This document shows, in pieces, positions 19,060 through 27,417 of a DNA stretch of 64,000 nt (position 1 is its first letter; each line of letters begins with the position of its first letter). The notes beneath the pieces are model-generated. The model had not been told where the DNA came from. It ran no database searches and worked only from the letters and a program-made list of their open reading frames with translations. The DNA comes from Roseburia inulinivorans DSM 16841 (GTDB lineage Bacteria > Bacillota > Clostridia > Lachnospirales > Lachnospiraceae): contig NZ_ACFY01000084.1 of NCBI RefSeq assembly GCF_000174195.1, forward strand, positions 1 through 64,000. Reading direction: 5' to 3'. The position numbers were made by a program, and so were the translations under genes.

Positions 19060-19701
19060 TTAATTTTCATCTCGAAGTTCATATAAAAGTGCATTGCAGA
19101 TTGCCGCTGCAATGTTACTGCCACCTTTTCTTCCCCGGTTGATAATATACGGTACATCCGTTTTTAAAATCAGATCCTTTGCAGCCTCCACATTCACAAA
19201 GCCAACCGGAACCCCGATAATAAATGCCGGGCGGTATTTTCCACTCTTTATCATTTCATATAATTCGATCAATGCTGTCGGCGCATTGCCTATGGCAAAG
19301 ATCACCGGCTTTTCTATCTGTGCTGCTTTTTCCATGCTCACAGCTGCCCTTGTGACACCGCGCTCTTTTGCAATCTTTGCCACCTCTTCCTCAGCCATAA
19401 AACAGTGTGCCTTTCCTCCGTATTTTGCCAGTTCTTTTTTATTCACGCCGGCAAGTGCCATGTTTGTATCGGTGACAATGTCTGCACCATTTTGTATCAG
19501 TTTTTTTGCAATCCCGACCGCATGGGCGGAATAAGTCATGGTCTTTGCATAATCAAAATCTGCGCTGGTATGGATGGCTCTCTTCGTCACAAGCTCCTGC
19601 TCTTTTGGAAGAACGATTCCTTTTTCCTCCAGCTCTTTTGAGATTATGGCAAAGCTTCGTTTTTCGATATCCTGTGGTCTGACGTATTCTATGTTTTCCA
19701 T
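19060..19701 (-). CDS. cbiC: Cobalt-precorrin-8 methylmutase CbiC
   Basis: A 213-residue CbiC/CobH protein. It contains RPQDIEKRSFAII, the catalytic histidine in KRAIHTSADFDYA, DTNMALAGVNK, IGNAPTALIELYEMI and IIGVPVGFVNVEAAK, and ends in GRKGGSNIAAAICNALL. It moves the C11 methyl to C12 to give cobyrinate. Length is as usual for the family. A GGAGCATC-type ribosome site precedes the ATG, and repeat copy B begins 39 bases upstream of it. Confidence 0.95.
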   Translation of the reverse strand: MENIEYVRPQDIEKRSFAIISKELEEKGIVLPKEQELVTKRAIHTSADFDYAKTMTYSAHAVGIAKKLIQNGADIVTDTNMALAGVNKKELAKYGGKAHCFMAEEEVAKIAKERGVTRAAVSMEKAAQIEKPVIFAIGNAPTALIELYEMIKSGKYRPAFIIGVPVGFVNVEAAKDLILKTDVPYIINRGRKGGSNIAAAICNALLYELRDEN

Positions 19702-19740
19702 CTGATGCTCCTTACTTTCCTGCAGTGTTGATATGGGTGA

Positions 19741-19950
19741 TTGCGAAACGCTTTATAATCTATCTCGAATTGTGAAAAATCAACAAAAACATTCAAGACA
19801 CGCTCTCGCTATGTGTCACTCGCAGCGGTACTAAGAAGCCAGTCACGACTTGCAGTCGCACCTGCCTTCTAAGAACCGGCGGTTCCCCAATGTCTTTCAT
19901 GTCTTTTGTTGATTTTTCACAATTTAATTTACACTTTGAAGAGTTTCGCA
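19741..19950. repeat. 210-bp palindromic element, copy B (cbiC/cobD)
   Basis: Begins TTGCGAAAC, ends GTTTCGCA. A 21-bp perfect stem pairs 19768-19788 with 19904-19924. Relative to copy A it has a paired change (ATTAAC/GTTAAT becomes ATCAAC/GTTGAT). The apical hairpin is CGACT-TGC-AGTCG (19846-19858), again different from copy A but still paired. The element's end forms the last codons and stop of cobD. Confidence 0.92.
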
Positions 19951-20991
19951 TTTATCCATAATTGTATCCTTTAATTGCGCAATCAATTTTTCATTCTCTT
20001 CATGTGTCTTCACTGCAATACGATAGTATCCTGTACGTAGTCCCCGGTAATTGCTGCAGTCACGAATTAAAATTTTTTTCTTCAGCAAATCATTATAGAG
20101 CTGACGCTCTGTCTTTATGAGCAGGAAATCTGCTTCCCCGGGGTAGACTTTGATCCCCAGCTTTTCCAGTTCTGCCCTTAGATATGCACGCTCTTTTCCA
20201 ATGTATGAAATGGTCTTGTTACGGTATTCCGTCTCATCTAATGCCGCACGTCCTGCTGCCTCCGCAATGATTGAGATGTTCCACTCCGGCAATTGATTGA
20301 AAATCTGCCCTGCCTTGTTCTGGCTGCCACAGAATAAGAAGCCCAGACGCACACCCGGGATCGCATATAATTTTGTGAAAGCCTTCACAATGATGACATT
20401 TGGGTATTCCTGCATGGAATGTGTTTCAAAAAATCCCTTTTTCCTTGTAAATTCCAGGAAACATTCATCTATCACAACGGTTATCTTTTTTTCCCGGCAT
20501 CTGTCACATATTTTTTCCAGCAGCATGTCTTCTATTGTATTGCCAACCGGATTATTCGGGTTCGCCAGAAATAATAAATCCACATTCTCCTGCAATTCCT
20601 GCAGAAACACTTCGGTCAGGCAGAACCCGTCCCTCTCTTTCATCTCATAATAGGAAACCTCTGCCTCTGTCACGTTTGCAGCTTTCTCATAACCATAAAA
20701 GGATGGCGCCGGTATTACAATTTTTCCCGGTTTGATCGCATGGACGACTGCCACAAATAACTCAGATGCTCCGTTCCCACACAAAATATGTTCCTCCGGG
20801 ATATGATAGTGCGCTCCGATTTTTTCAATCAGTTTCGCATGATGAATGTCCGGGTAATGCTCACAGAGTTCCAAAGATTCCTGCATTGCCTCCTTCACTT
20901 TTTCCGGTATTCCAAAAGGATTGATATTGACCGAAAAATCCAGTTCTATTTCATTTTGATAGATGTCTCCTCCGTGTATGACCGGACGCAT
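19924..20991 (-). CDS. cobD: Threonine-phosphate decarboxylase CobD
   Basis: A 355-residue class I/II PLP aminotransferase-fold enzyme. The start is the ATG at 20991 (MRPVIHGGDIYQNEIELDFS) with GGAGGAG upstream; the longer frame to 21057 runs into repeat copy C and is rejected. Visible motifs are DFSVNINPFG, LCGNGASELFVAVVHAI, LANPNNPVGNT, VVIDECFLEF and the PLP-lysine region VKAFTKLYAIPGVRLGFLF. It makes (R)-1-amino-2-propanol phosphate for the nucleotide loop. The last nine or so residues (CETLQSVN) and the stop come from repeat copy B, so the natural C-terminus was altered by the element or tolerates it. Confidence 0.94.
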   Translation of the reverse strand: MRPVIHGGDIYQNEIELDFSVNINPFGIPEKVKEAMQESLELCEHYPDIHHAKLIEKIGAHYHIPEEHILCGNGASELFVAVVHAIKPGKIVIPAPSFYGYEKAANVTEAEVSYYEMKERDGFCLTEVFLQELQENVDLLFLANPNNPVGNTIEDMLLEKICDRCREKKITVVIDECFLEFTRKKGFFETHSMQEYPNVIIVKAFTKLYAIPGVRLGFLFCGSQNKAGQIFNQLPEWNISIIAEAAGRAALDETEYRNKTISYIGKERAYLRAELEKLGIKVYPGEADFLLIKTERQLYNDLLKKKILIRDCSNYRGLRTGYYRIAVKTHEENEKLIAQLKDTIMDKCETLQSVN

Positions 20992-21028
20992 TTTCTCTCC
21001 TCCTCTCTGGTCTAAGAAAAATAGGCAA

Positions 21029-21238
21029 TTGCAAAACTCCTCATAATATTCTTTCAATTGTTCATAATTAACATAATTTTCGAAAACACGCTCTCGCTAC
21101 GTGTCGCTGGTAACGGTACTAAGAAGCCAGTCACGATTAGCATCGCACCTGCCTTCTAAGTGCCGACCGCTCCCCAGTGTTTTCTCAAGCTTTTGTTAAT
21201 TTTTCACAATTCAATTTAGATTTTTACGAGTTTCGCAA
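21029..21238. repeat. 210-bp palindromic element, copy C (cobD/cbiB)
   Basis: Ends are TTGCAAAAC and GTTTCGCAA. The central part is nearly identical to copy A; the left arm has several substitutions that break part of the outer stem. The apical hairpin is CGAT-TAGC-ATCG (21134-21145), a third paired variant. It ends 10 bases from the cbiB stop codon. Confidence 0.92.
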
Positions 21239-21247
21239 TCATCTAAC

Positions 21248-22234
21248 TTAAGAAATAAGCAGGATGATCCAAAGTACCGACAGACAGATTGCTTCACACA
21301 AGATAGCCGTCGCATACAGTAACCGGTTTGTGCGCTTAATATCCTCTGTCTCCACTGCTCTTTCTGCATCCCCGATATAAGGCTTTTCCACGATTTTGCC
21401 AAAATAGCTTGCATTTCCCGCAAGCCTGATTCCAAGGGCTCCTGCACACACCGCTTCCGTCTGTGCCGAATTGGGGCTCGCATGTCTGTAGCGATCTCTC
21501 TTAAAAATATACCATGCCCGCTTTCCGTCAAACTCTTTTCCACATAAAAAACAGGAAACCACCATGAGCAGTGCGCTGATCCTTGCCGGGATGTAGTTTA
21601 CGATATCATCCAGTTTTGCCGCAGTTCTGCCAAAATACAGATATCTGTCATTCTTATATCCTACCATGGAATCCATGGTATTGACAGCTTTGTAGAAAAA
21701 TCCAAGGATTGGACCGCCGATCGCTGTGAAGATCATCGGTGCGATCACGCCATCCGAAGTATTCTCTGCCACAGTCTCGATTGCAGCCTTTGCAACGCCT
21801 GTCTCATCCAGACATTCCGTGTCTCTGCCGACGATCATGGATACCGCTTTCCGTGACGCCGCAATATCCCCTTTTTTCAGCTCCTGATAGACTTTCATGC
21901 TCTCCACTTTCAGGCATTTCGTGGCAAGGATCTGGTAGGTCATAATGCTCTCGATCACAGCACCAAGATAAGGATGCAGCCTATACGCGCCAAGTAAAAG
22001 CACAGCCGTCACAAACACCGTACTGCTCAAAACTGCAAGTACAAGCAGCATTCCTCTCCTTTGTTCCTGCTCCGGTGTGGTATGTTTTTCTTCCGTTTTG
22101 CTGCCGAGAAGTCTCTTTTCCAGAAAACTGATCGAGTTTCCAATCAGACGGATCGGATGCGGCAGCCAGTAAGGATCTCCAAGCAGCAGATCCATGAGAA
22201 ATCCCGCCAGCATGGAAGCAATATGATAAATCAT
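21248..22234 (-). CDS. cbiB: Adenosylcobinamide-phosphate synthase CbiB
   Basis: A 328-residue integral membrane protein with about 4-5 hydrophobic segments. Family motifs are clear: GFLMDLLLGDPYWLPHPIRLIG near the N-terminus (shown here in part), SMIVGRDTECLDETGVAKAA, ETVAENTSDGVIAPM and KAVNTMDSMVGYKNDRY, and ARISALLM with RHASPNSAQTEAVCAGALGI. It attaches aminopropanol phosphate to adenosylcobyric acid at the membrane. The N-terminal ATG at 22234 follows GGAAATT-type purines. A hydrophobic C-terminal helix ends next to repeat copy C. Confidence 0.95.
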   Translation of the reverse strand: MIYHIASMLAGFLMDLLLGDPYWLPHPIRLIGNSISFLEKRLLGSKTEEKHTTPEQEQRRGMLLVLAVLSSTVFVTAVLLLGAYRLHPYLGAVIESIMTYQILATKCLKVESMKVYQELKKGDIAASRKAVSMIVGRDTECLDETGVAKAAIETVAENTSDGVIAPMIFTAIGGPILGFFYKAVNTMDSMVGYKNDRYLYFGRTAAKLDDIVNYIPARISALLMVVSCFLCGKEFDGKRAWYIFKRDRYRHASPNSAQTEAVCAGALGIRLAGNASYFGKIVEKPYIGDAERAVETEDIKRTNRLLYATAILCEAICLSVLWIILLIS

Positions 22235-22254
22235 GATTTAATTTCCTTTCTTAT

Positions 22255-22962
22255 CTATTGTAAATGTTCACTTTTTGAGTCCTCACATCCTATCTTAGTC
22301 AGACTTGTTATCTTCCATCTGCCCTGGATCCATTCCAGCACAGTTTCATATCCTTCCCCGTTTTTCACCTGAAAATCAAAATATTCTCCTCCGGTAAGAC
22401 TGCTTAACACCGCCATGATCGTACCGCCATGCACTACGGCCACGACCGGGATTTCTGTTCCACAATTGCTTTTCAGATATTGCGGATCTGTGTCGTTTTG
22501 TATTCCGGTGTTCTTTTCTGATCTTTTTAAAATATCAGACATCATCCGGTCAAAACCTTCCATGGAACGCCGGATAAACTGCTCTCTCGACTCTCCACCG
22601 GGAAATGGCAGTGTTCCATTGCTGTCGATCCACTTCTGATAGCAGGGATTGTCCTTTAATTCCTCATAATTTTTTCCCTCAAACTGCCCGAAATCCATCT
22701 CCTTCCATTCCGGGATCAGAATTGGATTTCTCTCAAAAAGCAGTTCCGCTGTCTGAACGCAGCGTTTCATCGGAGATGTATACAAAAATTCCGGTGGACT
22801 GGAAAAATATTCCTTCTTTTTTTCCTGCAAAAGACGGATTCCTGTTTCAGACAACGGTTCATCTGTTTTTCCAAGATAACGGTGTTCTCCGTTCGCCTGT
22901 GTCATACCATGTCTGATCCATGTGATTTTTGCTTTTATTTTATCTTCTGTCCTATTCCACAT
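22255..22962 (-). CDS. cobC: Histidine phosphatase, alpha-ribazole phosphatase CobC type
   Basis: A 235-residue histidine phosphatase superfamily protein. The phosphohistidine motif is ITWIRHGMTQANGEHRYLG, followed by DEPLSETG, a MKRCVQTAELLF segment, EMDFGQFEGKNYEEL and VVAVVHGGTIMAVL with the second catalytic histidine. Within a B12 operon the expected substrate is alpha-ribazole 5'-phosphate or adenosylcobalamin 5'-phosphate. The start overlaps the CobU-like gene by 28 bases. Substrate assignment is by context. Confidence 0.85.
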   Translation of the reverse strand: MWNRTEDKIKAKITWIRHGMTQANGEHRYLGKTDEPLSETGIRLLQEKKKEYFSSPPEFLYTSPMKRCVQTAELLFERNPILIPEWKEMDFGQFEGKNYEELKDNPCYQKWIDSNGTLPFPGGESREQFIRRSMEGFDRMMSDILKRSEKNTGIQNDTDPQYLKSNCGTEIPVVAVVHGGTIMAVLSSLTGGEYFDFQVKNGEGYETVLEWIQGRWKITSLTKIGCEDSKSEHLQ

Positions 22963-23267
22963 ATGATGCGCTCCACTGTCTCCGCTTCCCCTGCAAGCCG
23001 GATCAATAATCTGCCGACACGTTCCCTGTATTCCCGCTCCTGCTTCTCCATCGGCACAATGCCGTTGCCGATCTCATCGCAGATAAAGATACAATCCGAG
23101 TGCTCCTTATAATATTGCAGCACGATCTCTTCCGCCGGTTTTCCCTCCTGTAAAAGCTGTTTCACCCAGAGATGCAGGTCATTTACAACAGGCACCTCCT
23201 GCCCTTTCAGCTTTTCCTGCACATAGGCAAGCTTGCCCTGCGCATATCCTCCGATATATAATTGCAT
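22935..23267 (-). CDS. CobU-like short protein (adenosylcobinamide kinase family)
   Basis: A 110-residue protein starting at the ATG at 23267 (MQLYIGGYAQGKLAYVQEKL) behind GGGGAG. It resembles a shortened CobU: a degenerate P-loop GGYAQGKLAY, FICDEIGNGIVPMEKQERE matching the CobU NEVGxGIVP motif, and the closing LAGEAETVERIICGIGQKIK. A full CobU is encoded 0.8 kb upstream, so this may be a divergent second kinase or a regulatory paralogue; activity cannot be told from sequence. It overlaps the phosphatase gene. Confidence 0.75.
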   Translation of the reverse strand: MQLYIGGYAQGKLAYVQEKLKGQEVPVVNDLHLWVKQLLQEGKPAEEIVLQYYKEHSDCIFICDEIGNGIVPMEKQEREYRERVGRLLIRLAGEAETVERIICGIGQKIK

Positions 23268-23304
23268 GCTTTTTCTCCCCTTCTGCCGAATACTATTTTG
23301 AAAG

Positions 23305-24069
23305 TTACAGGAAATATCCGGCCATCGCAACCGCAGCTGCCGCAGCCGCCTCACAGACTGTCACAAAAAATCCGGCAGTGTCACCTGTGATACCACCAAG
23401 CTCTTTGTAACTTTTCTTTTTAAAATAAAAGAAACTGAGCAGCGCCGCCCCAATTGCCGCGGCTCCATACCATCCGGATACGAGCAGCATAAGTACCACG
23501 CAAAGCGCTGCCTGAAAATATAAGGCTGCTTTTACCCTGACTTTCTGTGCACTGGATGCAAAGGTATACAAAAGTCCCTCTTTCTTTGCCGGCTGCAATG
23601 TCATAACTGCAATCCCACTAAAGCATCTCGCCAGAAAAAATACGGCTGCCAGTGCAGACACTGCCTTTTGGGTATGTATTTCTGAAATTGCTGCGATATC
23701 GATCATATAATAAAGAGCCAGCATGATCGCCGCAAATGCACCGATATGGGAATCTTCTAAAATCTCCAGCTTTTTTTCCCGGCTCTGGTACGAATGAAAT
23801 GCGTCCATCGTGTCCATGTACCCATCCACATGAAATCCACCGGAGATCATTAACGGAATTGCCGCACCGATCAGTGCATAGCAGACATTTCCTACCGCAA
23901 ATTTCTCACATAACACCGCCCATCCGAAAAAAAACAGTCCGATCACCCCGCCGATCCACGGAAAAAAGCACATCATATACTCCATGTCCTCTTCCTTCCA
24001 CTCGAACTGCGGCACTGGGATTTTAGAATAAATGGAAAATGCGATTGCCATCGCTTTTAATAATTTCAT
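23305..24069 (-). CDS. cobS: Adenosylcobinamide-GDP ribazoletransferase CobS
   Basis: A 254-residue polytopic membrane protein with KAMAIAFSIYSKIPVP at the N-terminus and the family core GGFHVDGYMDTMDAFHSYQS, then EILEDSHIGAFAAIMLAL. It joins alpha-ribazole to adenosylcobinamide-GDP in the membrane. The C-terminus is Ala-rich (ITGDTAGFFVTVCEAAAAA). It starts 4 bases from the cobU stop, so they are probably co-translated. Confidence 0.95.
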   Translation of the reverse strand: MKLLKAMAIAFSIYSKIPVPQFEWKEEDMEYMMCFFPWIGGVIGLFFFGWAVLCEKFAVGNVCYALIGAAIPLMISGGFHVDGYMDTMDAFHSYQSREKKLEILEDSHIGAFAAIMLALYYMIDIAAISEIHTQKAVSALAAVFFLARCFSGIAVMTLQPAKKEGLLYTFASSAQKVRVKAALYFQAALCVVLMLLVSGWYGAAAIGAALLSFFYFKKKSYKELGGITGDTAGFFVTVCEAAAAAAVAMAGYFL

Positions 24070-24073
24070 AACT

Positions 24074-24658
24074 TCATCCTTTCAGCTCCACCGGAATTCC
24101 AACCACGACCTCTGCCACCCGGTCTGCCAGATGCGCAAGTGCTGCATTGATCCTGCCAAGTGCTCTCAAATACTCCATTGTTCCGGCGTCATAGATTACA
24201 CCATCCTCAAATACATTGTTCGTGACGATCACAAGGTTGTCGAGTTTCTGTGAAAGAGTCTGTATCTCAGATACAATTTTTTCAACTACTTCCTCCTCGG
24301 ATTTCATGCCGTCTTTCGTGAACATTTCGTTTGCTGTGAGATTTGACATACACTCAAGCAGTGCCGATTTCTTTTCTGAGCTGCACTGCCCTTTCCTCTC
24401 TGCTTCCTGCCGGTATTGCGCCTGCCCTGATTCTCCAGCACATACAAACTGGATTTTTCCTACATTCATCGGGCTTTCGATCGTAAGAAACCCTTTTCCT
24501 GCCCGCAGTTTCCGATGCCGCTCTACTTTTTTTTCGCCCTCTGCATCATAAATCTGCATGGTTGCAATATAATATCTGATTCCTTCGCAGGAATACAGCA
24601 GGCTTTCTGCATATGCAGATTTTCCGCTGCCGCTTCCCCCTGTCACCAATGTGATCAT
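24074..24658 (-). CDS. cobU: Adenosylcobinamide kinase / guanylyltransferase CobU
   Basis: A 194-residue protein with P-loop VTGGSGSGKSAYAE, RYYIATMQIYDAEGEKKVERH (the guanylylation histidine region), and the C-terminal VTNNVFEDGVIYDAGTMEYLRALGRIN. Family hallmark VSNEVG is here VTNNVF, a mild divergence. It phosphorylates adenosylcobinamide and forms the GDP-activated intermediate. Followed closely by cobS. Confidence 0.92.
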   Translation of the reverse strand: MITLVTGGSGSGKSAYAESLLYSCEGIRYYIATMQIYDAEGEKKVERHRKLRAGKGFLTIESPMNVGKIQFVCAGESGQAQYRQEAERKGQCSSEKKSALLECMSNLTANEMFTKDGMKSEEEVVEKIVSEIQTLSQKLDNLVIVTNNVFEDGVIYDAGTMEYLRALGRINAALAHLADRVAEVVVGIPVELKG

Positions 24659-24712
24659 CCTGATAACTGCACCTTTCTGTCACATGTAAAAAATATGTTC
24701 ACACTGACTTTA

Positions 24713-25752
24713 TCAAAACCTGTGATACTCCTCAATTTTAAAATCGCCAAAAGTAGCCCCTGTCTCATATAAACTCATGGCAATATCTAACAGGGAAAAC
24801 ATCATGACTGCCCCCGTTCCCTCTCCTAATGCAAGTTCTGCATCCAGAACCGGAGAAAGCCCCAGCTCCCGCATCAAAAGTTCCGAAGCCGGTTCCTTTC
24901 CTTTGTGGGAGGGAATGATAAATTCTTTTGTTCCCGGACAAAGCCGCTCTGCTGTAAGCGCTGCCACCGCACTGATGACACCGTCTGCCACGATCGGCAT
25001 ATGGTATTTTGCACCACCTAAAAACACGCCGCAAAGTCCTGCGATATCCAGCCCGCCGACTGAGCATAAAATACGCATCGGCTCAGTCTCTCTCAACTGA
25101 TATTTTTCCAGTGCCTCTGCAATCACCTGTCTTTTTCTGGCAAGCCCTTCATCACTTAATCCGGCGCCCCGCCCTGCCACGATCTCCGGCGGAACGGAAA
25201 GCAGAGCTGCTGCCATCGCCGCACTTGTCGTTGTATTGCCAATTCCCATCTCTCCGGTGCCAAGCAGCGTATATCCAGCTTCTTTGCACTCTTTTACAAG
25301 TTCCATCCCAACCCGGACCGCCTGCATGGCTTCTCTCTCTGACATCGCAGGTTTTAGCAGAAAATCATTTGTACCTTTTTTACTTTTCTGCTGATGACTC
25401 CCGGAAAAATCCGGTCGGTGTTCACACCGATATCCACCGGAAAAACCTCTGCGCCAACTGTTTGCGCCATTTTGCAGACCGAAGTATTTCTTTTTCCGAG
25501 ATTCTCTGTCACCGCTGCCGTGATCTCCTGCCCGGACTGGCTGATGCCTTCCGCCACAACGCCATTATCTGCGCACATGACGATCACTGCTTTTTTTGCA
25601 ATATCAATCTCTGGCGACCCAAGGATTGCCCCGATCCTTGCGAGAAGTCCCTCAAACTCCCCCAGACCATCCAGCGGTTTTGCCACGCGATCCCAGTTTG
25701 CTTTGATTTCCTGCCTGATTTTTTTATCCGGTTCCTCTATTTTAAATTCCAT
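24713..25752 (-). pseudogene. cobT: Nicotinate-nucleotide:dimethylbenzimidazole phosphoribosyltransferase CobT, frameshifted
   Basis: Two frames make one gene. The first (25354-25752) has WDRVAKPLDGLGEFEGLLAR and VIVMCADNGVVAEGISQSGQ; the second (24713-25345) has LLGTGEMGIGNTTTSAAMAA, the VGGLDIAGLCGVFLGGA region and the catalytic glutamate segment near LALGEGTGAVMM. Adding one A to the minus-strand A6 (T run 25376-25381) joins them as SRKVKKGTNDFLLKPAMSER, restoring about 346 residues. CobT makes alpha-ribazole phosphate from the lower-ligand base and nicotinate mononucleotide. As read the enzyme would be truncated after about 130 residues. Confidence 0.9.
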
Positions 25753-25827
25753 TATTTTTCCTCTTTATGCACTGCGCATTTTCGTTACTGTTCACTCGTA
25801 CCTCGTTCCAGTAACAACATTTCTGTT

Positions 25828-27417
25828 TTAAATCGCAGCTTCCCGCAGCATCGCATACACTGCTTCCATGTCCATGGATTCCCGCAGACCGTCTGCAAGT
25901 TTATCATACTGCATCTGCTTAAACTGCCCATAACTTATCATCTGCCCGGTATCCAGCACCACACCCTTCCGTTCAGCCAAGATACCAACCAGTGTCTCTG
26001 CCAGCGTTCCCTCGTCAAAAATGCCATGAACATATGTTCCATATACGTTACCGGAAAAGATTCCGTCGTATTTTACACTGCCATCTGCTTCGTTTTGTAT
26101 TCTGCACATGTAACGCTTCTCATTACCTCTGCTTTCCGGATCTATGACACACTCACTGTCTACGATGCTTCCACCGTCTGCGGTGCTTCTATTATCCGCG
26201 TTACTTCGACTGTCTCCGGTACTGCCCATGTGGATCTCGTATCCGCGCACGCTCTTTCCGGAAAGTCCGGAGAGTGCTCCGGAAATTTCTCCAAAAGTTC
26301 CCGTTACCTGTGTTCTTGTTTTTTCCTGTTTCAGCTCCGTCGCAGCCGGAAGCAGTCCCATGCCCTTCATGCTTCCACCGTTTTCCACCTGATATGGATC
26401 GCTGATCGTCTCACCCAGCATCTGGTATCCGCCACAGATTCCAAAAACAATGGTATCCTGCGCTTTCTTTTTGATCAGCGCCTCCAGACCATTTTCCCGC
26501 ATCCATTTCAGATCGGCCATTGTATTTTTGCTGCCCGGAAGCACGATCATGTCCGGGTGGTGTAAGTCTCTCACACTGTCCACATAGCGCACGGAAACCT
26601 GCCCGATCTGCTCTAAGACAGACAGATCCGTAAAATTGGAAATTCTTGGATAACGGATGACTGCAATATCGATCAGGCCTTCCTCCCTGCGGTCAAATCT
26701 GCTGCTTAAGCTGTCCTCGTCATCAATGGACAGCTCCATATAAGGCACAACGCCCACGACCGGCACATGTCCCCGCTCCTCCAGCATCACAACGCCCGGA
26801 TCTAATATAGTTTTATCCCCGCGGAATTTATTGATGATGAGCCCTTTTACACGTTCCTTTTCCGGTTCCTCAAGCAGCATCAGCGTTCCGAGAAGCTGTG
26901 CAAACACGCCGCCCCGGTCAATGTCTCCCACAAGAAGCACCGGTGCATCCAGAAGCTCTGCCAATCCCATATTGACAATATCATTCTCCCTCAGATTGAT
27001 CTCTGCCGGACTACCTGCGCCTTCGATCACGATAATGTCGTTATCTCTTTCTAACTCCCGGAATGCCTTTTTGATTTCCGGGATCAACTGTTTTTTATAC
27101 ACAAAATAATCTCTGGCGCTCATATTCCCAAGCACTTCACCATTCACGATCACCTGTGAGCCGACATGTGTGGTCGGTTTTAACAGAATCGGATTCATTG
27201 CAGCTACCGGCTCCACCCCTGCTGCCTCCGCCTGCATCACCTGTGCGCGTCCCATCTCAAGCCCTTCCTTTGTGATAAAAGAATTCAGTGCCATATTCTG
27301 GGATTTAAAAGGTGCCACCCGGTATCCGTCCTGTCTGAAAATCCTGCAGAGTCCTGCCACGATCAGGCTCTTTCCTGCGTTTGACATCGTGCCCTGCACC
27401 ATGATCACTTTTGCCAT
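25828..27417 (-). CDS. cbiP: Cobyric acid synthase CbiP
   Basis: A 529-residue amidotransferase. The N-terminal synthetase half has [33 protein letters not shown] and [14 protein letters not shown]; the glutaminase half has [11 protein letters not shown], the nucleophile in [11 protein letters not shown], and histidines in GYEIHMG and TYVHGIFDE. It amidates b, d, e and g side chains of adenosylcobyrinate a,c-diamide. An unusual Ser/Asp/Asn-rich insertion lies right after the EIHMG motif (see repeat at 26156). The start overlaps the end of btuD by 13 bases. Confidence 0.95.
   Translation of the reverse strand: MAKVIMVQGTMSNAGKSLIVAGLCRIFRQDGYRVAPFKSQNMALNSFITKEGLEMGRAQVMQAEAAGVEPVAAMNPILLKPTTHVGSQVIVNGEVLGNMSARDYFVYKKQLIPEIKKAFRELERDNDIIVIEGAGSPAEINLRENDIVNMGLAELLDAPVLLVGDIDRGGVFAQLLGTLMLLEEPEKERVKGLIINKFRGDKTILDPGVVMLEERGHVPVVGVVPYMELSIDDEDSLSSRFDRREEGLIDIAVIRYPRISNFTDLSVLEQIGQVSVRYVDSVRDLHHPDMIVLPGSKNTMADLKWMRENGLEALIKKKAQDTIVFGICGGYQMLGETISDPYQVENGGSMKGMGLLPAATELKQEKTRTQVTGTFGEISGALSGLSGKSVRGYEIHMGSTGDSRSNADNRSTADGGSIVDSECVIDPESRGNEKRYMCRIQNEADGSVKYDGIFSGNVYGTYVHGIFDEGTLAETLVGILAERKGVVLDTGQMISYGQFKQMQYDKLADGLRESMDMEAVYAMLREAAI
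26156..26227 (-). repeat. Four imperfect 18-bp tandem units inside cbiP
   Basis: Successive 18-base units (CTGTCTACGATGCTTCCA, CCGTCTGCGGTGCTTCTA, TTATCCGCGTTACTTCGA, CTGTCTCCGGTACTGCCC on the plus strand) encode repeating six-residue blocks such as [24 protein letters not shown]. They keep the frame and insert a flexible polar loop near the glutaminase site. Confidence 0.75.

Noticed and set aside
21000..21057. N-terminal extension of cobD (MKEYYEEFCNCLFF)
   Set aside because: This part is translated from repeat copy C; the ATG at 20991 with GGAGGAG matches the family start.
25009..26565. Plus-strand 518-codon open frame
   Set aside because: Entirely antisense to cobT and cbiP; Cys/His/Ser-rich composition of a reverse-strand shadow and no recognisable domain.
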